A stretch of DNA of 40,885 nt from Saprolegnia diclina VS20 (GCF_000281045.1 NW_008246070.1:44805-85689), one strand, 5' to 3'. Positions 20,125-29,393 are shown, counted from the first letter of the stretch. A program made the numbers and translations. Notes: a model not told the origin generated them from the letters alone.

Positions 20125-21297
20125 ATGAATCCGAGCGAAGCCTTCATCTCGAGCATGTTCGACGTCACGAGCGCCGACTTCAAGGTCGAGTGGAGCCACG
20201 AAGAGCAGTCCATGCTCCACAACCTCTTTCCTGGCGCCCAGCCGCCGTCCTCGACCGCGTCGTCGCCGTCGTCCGACTCGCGCAAGAAGCAGAACTTAGC
20301 TTTGCAGCGTCACCGCAAGAAGCGCCAGGCCGAGCACGAAGAGCTCAAGCGCGCGGCCGTCGATCTTGAGGCGACGTTGCAGCGACTGCAGCAGTCCAAG
20401 GCGCTCCAAGACATCCTCAACCCGCCGAGCAAGTGGCACAAGCTGGCCGCGGAGGAGATCCGCCTCGAGCAAAAGGCGCGGCTCGAGAACAAGCACCTCA
20501 AGGAGATGATCAAGGAGCACATGGAGATCGCGCAGACGTTTACGAACCTCATCGAGAAGAAGCCCGAGCAGCCGACGGTCATGGCGGGCTCGCTCACCGA
20601 CAAGTGGAAGCAGCTCGTGCTCGTGGCGGACGCTGCAACGCGCAAGGCTGCGATGCACAACATTTGCGATCGGCAGTTTGAACTCGTCGACAGCGCGTTC
20701 ATCGAAGCGGGACTCATTGACGCGACGACCGAGATCCAGCGACACACGAGCAAGTTCCATCTCGGCGTCTTTGAGCTGCACACGATCGTGTGCCGTGCCG
20801 CACCCATCACCCTTACGTCGGTCGCCGAGGCCTCGTGGCAGGTCATGCGTGGCGCGGTCTCAGTCAAGCACCTCGACCAAGAGGCCAAGCGTGTCGAGGA
20901 TGTCGATGCCAACACGTCGTACGTCACGGGCTGGCGCAACCACCCCATGGGCAAGTACCAGCGGCGCGTGCTCTGCAAGCGCTATTATACCTACAGCGGC
21001 GCAGACGCAACACGCTGCGTCATGGTCTGTCGGAGCCTCGAGCAGGACGAGCTATACCCGTACGACGCCGCGAGCGAAGCGACAAACGAAGTCTCGTGGC
21101 TCGTCCTCGAGGCCGAGCCGAGCGGGAGCACGCGTGTCAAGTACTTTCAGCGTATCCGGCCGTCGTCGTGGAAGGTCGAGGGCCCGCCGAGCGACTACTG
21201 GGTCGATACGCTCTCCAAGCACTCCAAGATGATCGGCAATGCGATCCACGACTACATCGAGCAGTATGGCCAAGCCCAGCTGCAAGCTGCTGTGTAG
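20125..21297 (+). CDS. bZIP-START-like protein, array copy 2
   Basis: Intronless, 390 residues, starting MNPSEAF like copies 3, 4 and 6, which supports the ATG at 20125 over an upstream TTG. The N-terminal box is F-K-V-E-W-S-H-E-E-Q-S-M-L. The basic region N-L-A-L-Q-R-H-R-K-K-R keeps an Asn eight residues before a basic residue, as in true bZIP proteins. Leucine heptads follow, then the P-P-S-K-W-H-K-L-A hinge and a second coiled coil. The START-like domain carries W-K-Q-L-V-L-V-A-D, I-E-A-G-L-I-D, T-S-Y-V-T-G-W, R-R-V-L-C-K-R-Y, M-V-C-R-S-L and K-Y-F-Q-R. Its promoter has the richest CCAAT cluster of the array. Regulator of gene expression is the inferred role; ligand and targets are unknown. 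Confidence 0.86.
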   Translation: MNPSEAFISSMFDVTSADFKVEWSHEEQSMLHNLFPGAQPPSSTASSPSSDSRKKQNLALQRHRKKRQAEHEELKRAAVDLEATLQRLQQSKALQDILNPPSKWHKLAAEEIRLEQKARLENKHLKEMIKEHMEIAQTFTNLIEKKPEQPTVMAGSLTDKWKQLVLVADAATRKAAMHNICDRQFELVDSAFIEAGLIDATTEIQRHTSKFHLGVFELHTIVCRAAPITLTSVAEASWQVMRGAVSVKHLDQEAKRVEDVDANTSYVTGWRNHPMGKYQRRVLCKRYYTYSGADATRCVMVCRSLEQDELYPYDAASEATNEVSWLVLEAEPSGSTRVKYFQRIRPSSWKVEGPPSDYWVDTLSKHSKMIGNAIHDYIEQYGQAQLQAAV

Positions 21298-21986
21298 TGC
21301 CTCTATCTAATATGACCTTGTACTTGTTATTTGCATCGATGCGCTAGTCGACTTGAAATAAGGCGCTCACATCCGACCACGACGCAATGAAGCATGTGGA
21401 CGTGTCGTTGCCCTTTCAGGTAGGTGATAGCGTGTCGCAGTCGAGCAGATGCGGCGTTGCCACAGCTCATGATACAACAAGGCTTCGCAGTTGATTGCTC
21501 TCTCTTTTTCTGACGAAATTACCTTCGGTAGCCACAACGACTAGAGCTACTAGTAACGAGATCTAGCGTGCACCTAGACCTGTTCGCTGGGGTATGTTCT
21601 CAGTGCTACTAGTAGAGTAAAATTGTTGAATGAGAAGCGCATAAAAGATGGTGGGTGGCGTCAAGGTCTCCGTGGACGCTCGTGAAAGATCGCTCGGCCA
21701 TTGCTCTCGGCCTTGGTGTCACAGCATCCCGAATGGCCGCGTCGCTTCGACCAGCTCGAGTACGAAGCTGAAGCGTCGCAGCACGCGGCGTTATAACTTG
21801 TTGGCAAGTACGGTAAGCCTATCGTCATCAGCCTACGACGCAAAGCTCGGTCGCCGCAGGGCCGCTGCGCGCTGCAGACCACTCTTCGACCATCTGACCT
21901 TGATACACGCCTCTGATTAGCTAAACCGATTTCATATCGCATTGTCCTTTGGCGGCGAAGCGCCATTTTGGATTTGGTTGTCAACC
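21298..21986. other. Intergenic region, copy 2 to copy 3
   Basis: No exact CCAAT/ATTGG box lies near copy 3, but C-T-C-T-G-A-T-T-A-G-C-T near 21910 is one base from the GATTGGCT box before copy 5. Around 21690-21920 a plus-strand frame reads partly like protein but is broken by stops and is not called. Nothing else is supported. Confidence 0.35.
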
Positions 21987-23186
21987 ATGAACCCAAGCGA
22001 GGCCTTCTTCGTGGACCTGCTCGACCTCTCGAGCTTCGACTACTCGGTGCAGTGGTCGTCGCAGGAGACCGAGATCCTCGAGACGCTGCTACAGCCCGTC
22101 GACAAGTCGTCGCCGCAGTCGGCCGATGAGCACGCGTCGTCCTTGCCGCCATCCAAGGTCAAGCACAACCTTGCGCTCAAGCGGTACCGCAAAAAGAAGC
22201 GCGACGAGATGCAGCAGCTCAAGGAGGCCGCGAGTGAGCTCGAGCTCCGCCTCTTGCAGCTGCAGACGGCCAAGGCCGCGTCCGACTCGCTCCACCCGCC
22301 GACCAAGTGGCAGCAACTCGCGGTGAACGAGCGGCAGCTCGAGAAGCAGGCGTGGGCCGAGAACGAGAACCTGCGCAAGCTCGTGAAGGAGCACATGATC
22401 ACCGCCCAAATGTTTGCGCACGTGCTCGAAAAGACTTGGGAGCAGACGCAGTCCGCAGCCTTTCTTGACGCGCCAAACGACAAGTGGCAACAGCTCATCC
22501 TCGTCACGAACCCGGCGCTGCGGCTCCGCGCCATGCACCAGATCCTCGACCGCGAGAATTTCCGGTGCCAAGACGCGTTCATCGAAGCGCGGCTCATCGA
22601 CGTCAACGACGAGTTTCAAAAGCATATCGCCAAGTTCCACCACCACAGCGCCCACGAGTTCCATACGATCGTGCATCGGCGGACGCGTCTCCAGCTGCGC
22701 TGCGTCGTCGAAGGCACGTGGAACGTCATCCGCGGCACGGCCGGCGGCATCCCCAACATGAACCGGTCGTGCAAAGAGCTCATCGACATTGACGCTGACA
22801 CGTCGTACGTCACGGGGTGGTTTGACCACCCGCTGGGAAAATTCCAGCGACGCGTGCTCTGCAAGCGCTACTACGACACGCAGGACGCAAAGACAGCGAC
22901 CAAGTGCATCATCGTATGCCGAAGCATCGACGATGACGAGCAGTCGCCGTACGATCCGTCGACGCCGTACTCGAACGAAGTGTCATGGCACCTGCTTGAA
23001 GCCAACGACGACGGCGCCGACTTCAAGTACTTTCAGAAATTCCGGCCATCGCAGTGGACAACGACGCTGACGGCGCACTGGGAGAAGACACTGGAGCAGG
23101 CATCGCACGTGATGCGCCGCGCTGTGAACCAGTACATTGACGGGTATCGGCTCGAGGCCGTAGAGGTCAAGGAGATAGGGGCGTGA
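21987..23186 (+). CDS. bZIP-START-like protein, array copy 3
   Basis: Intronless, 399 residues; best reference for the family layout. Residues 16-35 are the N-terminal box (F-D-Y-S-V-Q-W-S-x-x-E). Residues 61-72 are the basic region N-L-A-L-K-R-Y-R-K-K-K-R, with Leu78, Leu85 and Leu92 as zipper heptads. Residues 104-112 are the hinge P-P-T-K-W-Q-Q-L-A, and 113-152 a second coiled coil ending V-L-E-K-T-W. Residues 165-388 are the START-like domain, with E-F-H-T-I-V, T-W-N-V-I-R-G, I-D-A-D-T-S-Y-V-T-G-W-F, R-R-V-L-C-K-R-Y, I-I-V-C-R-S-I and K-Y-F-Q-K-F-R-P. From residue 203 to about 385 the DNA is nearly identical to copy 4, while the part before it is clearly diverged. It ends with its own short tail (A-V-E-V-K-E-I-G-A). 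Confidence 0.88.
   Translation: MNPSEAFFVDLLDLSSFDYSVQWSSQETEILETLLQPVDKSSPQSADEHASSLPPSKVKHNLALKRYRKKKRDEMQQLKEAASELELRLLQLQTAKAASDSLHPPTKWQQLAVNERQLEKQAWAENENLRKLVKEHMITAQMFAHVLEKTWEQTQSAAFLDAPNDKWQQLILVTNPALRLRAMHQILDRENFRCQDAFIEARLIDVNDEFQKHIAKFHHHSAHEFHTIVHRRTRLQLRCVVEGTWNVIRGTAGGIPNMNRSCKELIDIDADTSYVTGWFDHPLGKFQRRVLCKRYYDTQDAKTATKCIIVCRSIDDDEQSPYDPSTPYSNEVSWHLLEANDDGADFKYFQKFRPSQWTTTLTAHWEKTLEQASHVMRRAVNQYIDGYRLEAVEVKEIGA
22593..23142 (+). repeat. 550-bp conversion tract, partner in array copy 3
   Basis: Matches 24143-24692 at a constant offset of 1,550 bp with nine differences (about 98.4% identity). The first 305 bp (22593-22897) are identical, synonymous sites included. All nine differences lie in the last 245 bp; two change the protein (D/G and V/M). 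Identity drops sharply at both edges: the bases just before 22593 and just after 23142 are clearly diverged. Confidence 0.9.
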
Positions 23187-23548
23187 GACTTAGTTGATAT
23201 TCGCACTAGAGCAAGTTCAATTTGAAGTAGTTTTCTGCAATGATCCAAAGCACCTGTGATGGTGACCGGTCCACCTGCAAGCAGCTGCCTACGGGCATGT
23301 CTAATTGCCTTCATCTATGACGCGAGTTGGCACTTGGCTGAACGGCCAAGCGCACGCTTGACGTGGCATCGCGCTCGATGCTGGCGATTCAGTTGGTCGC
23401 TTGCGCAGCCGCTACTGTGGCCTCCATTGGCTAAAATCATGGCGAGCTTCGCGTGTGATTGGCTGCGCACGCCCACCAATGCTTGTGATTGGTTCACCTC
23501 TACGTCGACCTGGTGTCGAACATTGGCGACAAGTCGGAGAAAGGCCGC
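23187..23548. promoter_or_regulatory. Promoter region of array copy 4 with CCAAT cluster
   Basis: Four boxes lie in the last 125 bp before the ATG at 23549: ATTGG at 23426-23430, 23458-23462 and 23488-23492, and CCAAT at 23476-23480. Two sit in the longer shared word TGTGATTGG. The first 200 bp of the gap hold nothing I can support. This promoter is not alike to that of copy 3, so the conversion did not include it. Confidence 0.5.
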
Positions 23549-24751
23549 ATGAACCCGAACGAAGCGTTCGTTGCCGGGACGCTTGACCCGTCTAGCTTCG
23601 ACTACTCAGTGCAGTGGTCGCGCGACGAGAGCGAGATCCTCAGCACGCTTCTGCTCCCGCGCAGCGACTCGTCCCCGGAAGCGGCGACGCCGGCCCACCC
23701 CGCGCGCCTCAAGCACAACCTCGCGCTGCAGGAGTACCGCAAGCGGAAGCGCAACGAGATGCAGCAGCTGCGGCAAGCGGCGGCCGAGCTCGAGGACAGG
23801 CTGCGGCAGCTGCAGAAAGCCAAGGCCAAGAAGGACTTGCTGCGGCCGCCAAGTAAGTGGCAGCAGCTCGCAGTGAGCGAGCGCCAAATGGAAAAGGCGG
23901 CGCGGACCGAGAACCAGCAGCTACGCGAGCTCGTCCAGAACCACATGATAACGGCGCAGATCTTTGCCAACGTGCTCGAGAAGACGTACGACCAGACGCA
24001 GTCCATTGCGTTCCTCGATGCCCCCGAAGACAAGTGGAAGCAGCTCGTCCTCGTGGTCGAACCGACTCTGCGGACGCTCGCCATGCACCAGATCCTCGAC
24101 CGTGAGCACCTCCGTTTCCACTCGGCCTACATTGAGGCCGGCCTCATCGACGTCAACGACGAGTTTCAAAAGCATATCGCCAAGTTCCACCACCACAGCG
24201 CCCACGAGTTCCATACGATCGTGCATCGGCGGACGCGTCTCCAGCTGCGCTGCGTCGTCGAAGGCACGTGGAACGTCATCCGCGGCACGGCCGGCGGCAT
24301 CCCCAACATGAACCGGTCGTGCAAAGAGCTCATCGACATTGACGCTGACACGTCGTACGTCACGGGGTGGTTTGACCACCCGCTGGGAAAATTCCAGCGA
24401 CGCGTGCTCTGCAAGCGCTACTACGACACGCAGGACGCAAAGACAGCCACCAAGTGCATCATCGTATGTCGAAGCATCGGCGATGACGAGCAGTCGCCGT
24501 ACGATCCGTCGACGCCGTACTCGAATGAAGTGTCGTGGCACCTGCTTGAAGCCAACGACGACGGCGCCGACTTCAAGTACTTTCAGAAATTCCGGCCATC
24601 GCAGTGGACGACGACGCTGACGGCGCACTGGGAGAAGACACTGGAGCAGGCGTCGCACATGATGCGCCGCGCAGTGAACCAGTACATTGACGAGTATGGC
24701 AGGGCACAAGGCCACGCCCAACCCGAAATTTGCGACGACATCAAGCCGTAG
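23549..24751 (+). CDS. bZIP-START-like protein, array copy 4
   Basis: Intronless, 400 residues. The MNPNEAF start parallels copies 2, 3 and 6 and supports the ATG at 23549 over an upstream GTG at 23489. N-terminal box F-D-Y-S-V-Q-W-S-R-D-E; basic region N-L-A-L-Q-E-Y-R-K-R-K-R, where Glu replaces a basic residue of the relatives; regular zipper; hinge P-P-S-K-W-Q-Q-L-A; second coiled coil ending V-L-E-K-T-Y. Residues 199-381 are almost identical to copy 3 through the shared 550-bp block, so the two proteins probably share ligand-domain properties while differing in dimer and DNA contacts. The C-terminal tail (after Y-I-D-E-Y-G) is unlike that of copy 3. Confidence 0.88.
   Translation: MNPNEAFVAGTLDPSSFDYSVQWSRDESEILSTLLLPRSDSSPEAATPAHPARLKHNLALQEYRKRKRNEMQQLRQAAAELEDRLRQLQKAKAKKDLLRPPSKWQQLAVSERQMEKAARTENQQLRELVQNHMITAQIFANVLEKTYDQTQSIAFLDAPEDKWKQLVLVVEPTLRTLAMHQILDREHLRFHSAYIEAGLIDVNDEFQKHIAKFHHHSAHEFHTIVHRRTRLQLRCVVEGTWNVIRGTAGGIPNMNRSCKELIDIDADTSYVTGWFDHPLGKFQRRVLCKRYYDTQDAKTATKCIIVCRSIGDDEQSPYDPSTPYSNEVSWHLLEANDDGADFKYFQKFRPSQWTTTLTAHWEKTLEQASHMMRRAVNQYIDEYGRAQGHAQPEICDDIKP
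24143..24692 (+). repeat. 550-bp conversion tract, partner in array copy 4
   Basis: Partner of 22593-23142. It covers most of the START-like domain but not the basic-zipper part, the tail or the promoter. The direction of transfer cannot be told without an outgroup. Confidence 0.9.
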
Positions 24752-25178
24752 AAGAAATGACCTTCATGAAGCTTCACGTCGGACTGTACACGTGACGAAA
24801 TCTAGCAATATTTTAACGCACAGTGATCCCGCAAGCTTTGCCAGGCGCCAACTGCAGAAACGGAAAGCCGAAGCCAAAAGGACTTCCAACAACACCTGGA
24901 GGAAACAGGTACGCTGCATTTTTGCATGGCAAACACGAGCTAGTCGGCGCGTGAAATAATGTCAAGTGAGAGAAACCAGGCGTAGTCTAATCGTAGCAAG
25001 CCGTGTTGAGATCATGCGCTGGATCCCATGGACATGATGACGTGGTCCAGTGTGTTGTGTAATCGACGCGCGTCTCTGATTGGCTGGCTCTGATTTGGCC
25101 GAATCAAAACACTGGATCTGAAATAAGAAGCAAAACTCAGTTTGCATTTGTCGTTTTCGACGACACCACCAAATCGAC
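24752..25178. promoter_or_regulatory. Intergenic region, copy 4 to copy 5, with one GATTGGCT box
   Basis: One ATTGG at 25079-25083, about 100 bp before the ATG at 25179, followed by a near-copy (GATTTGG). A short Arg/Lys-rich frame at about 24826-24959 faintly recalls a basic-coil stretch but is too short to call a gene remnant. Nothing else is supported. Confidence 0.4.
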
Positions 25179-26318
25179 ATGGAAGAGATTGGCATGGAGC
25201 TGTTCGACGTTGGCTGCTATCAGTACTCAGTCGAGTGGTCTGCTGAAGAGAGCGCCATTCTCGATGGACTTCTCCACGACAACTCGAGCGATGACGCCGC
25301 CACGCCCAAGCCCAGCAGCCACAGCATCGTCCTCAAGCGATATCGTAAGAAGAAGCGCACCGAGTTCCTCGAGCTCAAGCGCGCGGCACAGGAACTAGAG
25401 GTGCGCTTAATGCAGCTGTCCGAGGCCAAGCAGCTTCGCGACGTCCTCAGTCCGCCGGGCAGGTGGCAGAAAATCGCGGTGCAGCTCAAGATGGACACGG
25501 CCGCCGCGCACATTGAGAACAAGCAGCTCAAGGAGCTCGTCCAAGCGCACTTGGTGACGGTGCAGACGCTCGGCAGCATGCTCGACAAGACGCACGAGCT
25601 TGCACTGACGCTCAACCCGGCGCCAGAAATGCGCTGGCAGCAGCTCGTGCTTGTGGCTGACCCAGACCTGCGTCGTGCGGGTATCCACGGGATCATGGAC
25701 CGTGAATGTGGCAAGCTTGCGAGCGTGTTCATTGAGGCAGGGCTCACGGACGCGAAGGACGAGTTTCAGAAGCACATCTCCAAACTGAGCGTCTCGGGCG
25801 GCCACGAGTTCCACGTCGTCGTGCACCGGCACCTCGGGCTGCCCGTCTCTGTCGCCCTCGAGCGATGCTGGGACGTGTCGCTGGGTGCGTCCATGTTTTT
25901 TCCCAGCCTCCCGCACCAAACGCTATCGGCCACGGCCATCGATGCCAATACGTCGTATGTGGTTGGCTGGCTCAACCATCCGCTTGGCCGGTTCCAGCGG
26001 CGCGCGCTCTGCAAGCGGTTTCCCGGCGAGAAGCGCAGCACCTTGATTGTGCGCAGCATCGATCTGGACGAAGACGCGCCGTACGACCCGAGCTTGCCGT
26101 ATGCGATCGAGGTCATTTGGGTGCAGTTTGACGCGAGAATGGACGGCGGCACGGACGTCAAGGTCTTCCAAAAGTTTCGGCCGTCGCATTGGACCGCCGA
26201 CATGTTGGCGACAGTGCAGTGGCCCGAAGCCCTCGAGAAGGGCGCACTTGACTTGCACCAAGCCATCCACGACCACATCGAGACCCGTACCGTGCCGTGT
26301 GGGACGAGCAACTCGTGA
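25179..26318 (+). CDS. bZIP-START-like protein, array copy 5
   Basis: Intronless, 379 residues from ATG 25179 (MEEIGMELFDVG), so it lacks the M-N-P-S-E start. N-terminal box Y-Q-Y-S-V-E-W-S-A-E-E. Basic region S-I-V-L-K-R-Y-R-K-K-K-R has Ser in the Asn position. The hinge is P-P-G-R-W-Q-K-I-A and the second coiled coil contains E-N-K-Q-L-K-E-L-V. In the START-like domain the usual I-V-C-R-S-I reads L-I-V-R-S-I, so the family's Cys is missing. A local change in the middle (S-L-G-A-S-M-F-F-P-S-L-P) replaces the usual R-G-x-(4)-N-x-x-C-K-E-L stretch. It looks intact but functionally divergent. Confidence 0.85.
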   Translation: MEEIGMELFDVGCYQYSVEWSAEESAILDGLLHDNSSDDAATPKPSSHSIVLKRYRKKKRTEFLELKRAAQELEVRLMQLSEAKQLRDVLSPPGRWQKIAVQLKMDTAAAHIENKQLKELVQAHLVTVQTLGSMLDKTHELALTLNPAPEMRWQQLVLVADPDLRRAGIHGIMDRECGKLASVFIEAGLTDAKDEFQKHISKLSVSGGHEFHVVVHRHLGLPVSVALERCWDVSLGASMFFPSLPHQTLSATAIDANTSYVVGWLNHPLGRFQRRALCKRFPGEKRSTLIVRSIDLDEDAPYDPSLPYAIEVIWVQFDARMDGGTDVKVFQKFRPSHWTADMLATVQWPEALEKGALDLHQAIHDHIETRTVPCGTSNS

Positions 26319-26628
26319 TAACTCAACATTGTCCATTCTCATTGCAGCTGCGGTTGATCGTAGTAAAAGAACACACTCCGTGCGATGTTGAGCGCCCAGA
26401 TACGTGGCACACCCATAGTCGTTTGGTCGTTGTGTTTTCTTTACACAGATAGCTGATCTTGGTCGCTCGCTGGCTCTGTCAGTGGTGACTGCAAGCAGTT
26501 CAAGACAGCGCGCGCCGTTGACGCACACGATTGGTTGAAATGGTAGGGATGCGGCGATGCCATTGGCCACAGCAAGCCAGCTGGCATGCCATTGGCCTGT
26601 CGGACCGGGATAAAAAGGCAGCGGCAGC
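26319..26628. promoter_or_regulatory. Promoter region of array copy 6 with three ATTGG boxes
   Basis: ATTGG lies at 26530-26534, 26562-26566 and 26591-26595, all in the same orientation, the last 34 bp before the ATG at 26629. GATAAAAAGG at about 26609-26618 follows; the same ten bases follow the ATTGG box before copy 8 (around 31225), which suggests a shared TATA-like core element. Confidence 0.55.
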
Positions 26629-27831
26629 ATGAACCCGAGCGAAGAGTTCGTCGCGGACCTCCTTGACCTCTCGACGTTCGACTATTCGCTGCAATGGTCG
26701 ACCGAAGAGGCCGAGGTCTACGAAGCCCTTCTCTCGAGCAAGCCATCGCCCCCGTCGCCCGAGGAGCCCGCGCCGCCGCGCCAGCACAGCAAGAACTACT
26801 TGACCCTCAAGCGGTACCGGACCAAGAAGCGCCAAGAGGTCGATGAGCTTCGGCGCGCAGCCAAAGAGCTTGAAGAGCGCCTCTTGCGGCTGCAATATGC
26901 CAAGTCGTTGAAGGACGCGTTGCATCCGCCGACCAAGTGGCAGTCCCTCGCAGTCAAAGAGCGCCGGCTCGAACAAAAGGCACAGGCCGAGAACCACCAG
27001 CTAAGGGAGCTTGTCCAAGACCACATGATCACGGCGCAGATACTATCGAACGTACTCGAGAAGACGCGACAGCAGGCGCAGAGCATCTCGTTCTTGCACT
27101 CGGCCGAGGACAAGTGGAAGCAACTCGTGCTCGTGGCGGACCCAGCGCTGCGCGTGCATGGCGTACACGCCATACTCGACCGCGAGTTTAGCCTTCTTGA
27201 GAGCGCGTTCGTCGAAGCCGGTCTCATCGACGTCGACCCGGATTGCGAGATCCAGCGCCATGTCTCCAAGTACTCGCACGCGGGCACCCTTGAGTTTCAC
27301 ACGATTGTCTACAGCCGCGCGAACCTACCGTTTGCGTCCGTCCTCGACAGCATCTGGAGCGTGATCCTCGGCACCGTCAACACGGTTCTGGGCTTGAACC
27401 GGTACAGCGACGAGGTCACGACCGTGGATGTGAATACCAAGTACGTCCGCGGGCGGCTGGACCATCCGCTCGGCAACTTTCAGCGCTGTGTCGTTGTCAA
27501 GCGCTTCTTCGCGCCTAGCGCCGGCGGCACGATGTGCTACATTGTGTGTCGGAGCATCGACGACGACGAGCTCGCGCCGTATACGGCCGAGCCGCCGTAC
27601 TCGAAGGAGGTGTCGTGGCTCGCGATCGAGCCCATGCTTGACGGCAGCGTGCACATGAAGTTCTTTGAGAAATTCCGACCCTCAGCGTGGACTGAAGCGA
27701 TGCCATTGAGTGCGCACTGGGTCAGGACGTTCGAAGACGGCGCCCAAGCGATGCGCGACGCGGTCCGGCGGTACATCTTTCGACACGGCGAGAATGTCCA
27801 CGACCCGGCTCCGTTGACGTTTGCATTGTAA
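26629..27831 (+). CDS. bZIP-START-like protein, array copy 6
   Basis: Intronless, 400 residues, MNPSEEF start. N-terminal box F-D-Y-S-L-Q-W-S-T-E-E. The basic region L-K-R-Y-R-T-K-K-R has an Asn one residue out of register with the bZIP position. Zipper, P-P-T-K-W-Q-S-L-A hinge and second coiled coil are standard. In the START-like domain R-R-V-L-C-K-R-Y has become R-C-V-V-V-K-R-F, and the W-N-V-x-R-G motif is W-S-V-I-L-G, so the binding pocket may differ. The tail is short and Pro-rich. Promoter with three ATTGG boxes. Confidence 0.86.
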   Translation: MNPSEEFVADLLDLSTFDYSLQWSTEEAEVYEALLSSKPSPPSPEEPAPPRQHSKNYLTLKRYRTKKRQEVDELRRAAKELEERLLRLQYAKSLKDALHPPTKWQSLAVKERRLEQKAQAENHQLRELVQDHMITAQILSNVLEKTRQQAQSISFLHSAEDKWKQLVLVADPALRVHGVHAILDREFSLLESAFVEAGLIDVDPDCEIQRHVSKYSHAGTLEFHTIVYSRANLPFASVLDSIWSVILGTVNTVLGLNRYSDEVTTVDVNTKYVRGRLDHPLGNFQRCVVVKRFFAPSAGGTMCYIVCRSIDDDELAPYTAEPPYSKEVSWLAIEPMLDGSVHMKFFEKFRPSAWTEAMPLSAHWVRTFEDGAQAMRDAVRRYIFRHGENVHDPAPLTFAL

Positions 27832-28265
27832 CTCAACTTATTAATTTGTTGTTCGTAGTTTCCTGCACAAACGTAGTTCTCATTTTGACTGAAAACGTAG
27901 AATTTCATAGAAACTATGAAATTACAGCGTTCGATCCATGCCAATAAGAAATGATAAATCAGCTCTTGGCAACTAGGTCACGAAGAGGAAGCAAAGGCCG
28001 CAACAGCCGCGCCAACATACTGCAGCGTCATCAGCGTCATCAGCGTCATCCACGTTATCCGACTTCTCTCATGTCGGACCTCATCGGTCGAAATCAACGC
28101 TCTGGGCCAGTGGCATCGGCCACCGTAGCATAAACGGATGACCCCACGCTGCAGATACGTGAAATGACGTGTGATAGGCTGAAATACTTTCGTAACGCTG
28201 GCTCATTGGTGTATTGCGTAGAAACGAGCCAATGACAGCGCGCTCTCCATCATCTTGCAAGATGG
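27832..28265. promoter_or_regulatory. Intergenic region, copy 6 to copy 7
   Basis: Two boxes lie close to the start of copy 7: ATTGG at 28205-28209 and CCAAT at 28229-28233. A nine-base unit CAGCGTCAT is repeated three times in tandem at 28023-28049. The rest is A/T-richer and without supported genes. Confidence 0.45.
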
Positions 28266-29393
28266 ATGGCAGACCATTTTCGTCGCAGCATCATGAAGTC
28301 GACCGTCGCCAGCCCCGTAGACCCGCGCTTCGTGGACGACGACCTGCTTCTATGCACCGTAGCGCTGCCCGCCACGCCGAGCTCGGATGAGGAGGCCGAC
28401 CGCATGACCCGGCGGCGGCTCACGATGCGCAAGCACCGGGCGAAGCGCAAGACGCAGCTCCACGACCTCCGAACGCAGACGCAGGCGCTGCAGCTTCACT
28501 TGCACGCACTGCGAGAGCGTCAGAGTATCCAACATCTCTTGAACCCACCAGGGCCGTGGTACAACCTCATGCTCTCGGAGAAGGTGCGTTGTCGCGAGGC
28601 CCACGCGGAGAACGACCGGTTGCGGCACCTCGCGCAGCAGCACTTGGCGCTCTCCAGGACCTTGTCGAGCCTCTTGGAGCAGCCCACTCTTCACACCCCA
28701 TTGACATCGCCTCGTTGTCTTCCGTCCGAAGCCGACCGCCGTGCCCCAGTCATGCACGCGATCCTCGACGCGACCTACCGAAAGCTCTGGGGAGCCTTCG
28801 TGGAAGCTCGCTTGATTGACGCGACCGAGACGACGCATCACCATGCAGCCCAGTGCACGGCGACGGGCGACGTCGAGTTCCACACGATCGTGTACCACGA
28901 TACGCCGCACGACCTCACCACCGCGGTCGAAGGCGGCTGGCGACTGCACCAAGGAGCGCTTGTGCTCGACAGCCTCGACCACCTTTGCCGCAGCGTCGAT
29001 GAAGTCGACAGCTGCGTGACCTACGTCACAGGCTGGATGGACTTGCCCGATGTCGGCCACTTCCAGCGCCGCGTGCTCTGCAAGCGCTATGCACCGTCGC
29101 CGACGACGTGCGCGATTGTATGTCAGAGCGTCGAGGCCGACGACGCGATGCCGTTTGACGCGTCGAGCCCGATCCTGACGGAGAAATCCTGGCTGCTATT
29201 TGAAGCAAACGGAAAAGGCGGAACAACGGTCAAGTTTTTTCAGAAGCAGCGCCCGCTCAGTGGCACTGTTCCTGGCGCATGGGTCACCGCACTCGCCAAG
29301 CGCACCCAGGCGTACCAAGACGCAGTCCATGGCTACATGCGCCAGCTCGAGCCGCCCCCAACAGCAAGTATCATCTCGGACGTGCCATTATGA
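28266..29393 (+). CDS. bZIP-START-like protein, array copy 7 (divergent)
   Basis: Intronless, 375 residues from ATG 28266; an in-frame ATG at 28293 (MKSTVASP) may be the true start. The N-terminal W-S-x-E-E box is absent. The basic region R-L-T-M-R-K-H-R-A-K-R-K has Arg in the Asn position. The hinge is P-P-G-P-W-Y-N-L-M. The segment K-W-K-Q-L-V-L-V-A-D-P between coiled coil and START-like domain, present in nearly all other copies, is missing and replaced by L-P-S-E-A-D-R-R. The START-like markers E-F-H-T-I-V-Y, Y-V-T-G-W, R-R-V-L-C-K-R-Y and K-F-F-Q-K remain. The frame is open throughout, so it is probably expressed but changed in function. Confidence 0.82.
   Translation: MADHFRRSIMKSTVASPVDPRFVDDDLLLCTVALPATPSSDEEADRMTRRRLTMRKHRAKRKTQLHDLRTQTQALQLHLHALRERQSIQHLLNPPGPWYNLMLSEKVRCREAHAENDRLRHLAQQHLALSRTLSSLLEQPTLHTPLTSPRCLPSEADRRAPVMHAILDATYRKLWGAFVEARLIDATETTHHHAAQCTATGDVEFHTIVYHDTPHDLTTAVEGGWRLHQGALVLDSLDHLCRSVDEVDSCVTYVTGWMDLPDVGHFQRRVLCKRYAPSPTTCAIVCQSVEADDAMPFDASSPILTEKSWLLFEANGKGGTTVKFFQKQRPLSGTVPGAWVTALAKRTQAYQDAVHGYMRQLEPPPTASIISDVPL

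Noticed and set aside
21690-21920. Protein-like plus-strand reading before array copy 3
   Set aside because: Broken by stops after about 25-30 residues and without a recognisable family; too weak to call a remnant.
24826-24959. Arg/Lys-rich stretch that might be a remnant of an extra bZIP-START copy
   Set aside because: Only a few basic residues resemble the family; hinge, zipper and START markers are absent.
28023-28049. Three tandem CAGCGTCAT units considered as a CRISPR-like or satellite repeat
   Set aside because: Only 27 bp, no spacers; a simple microrepeat in a eukaryotic gap.
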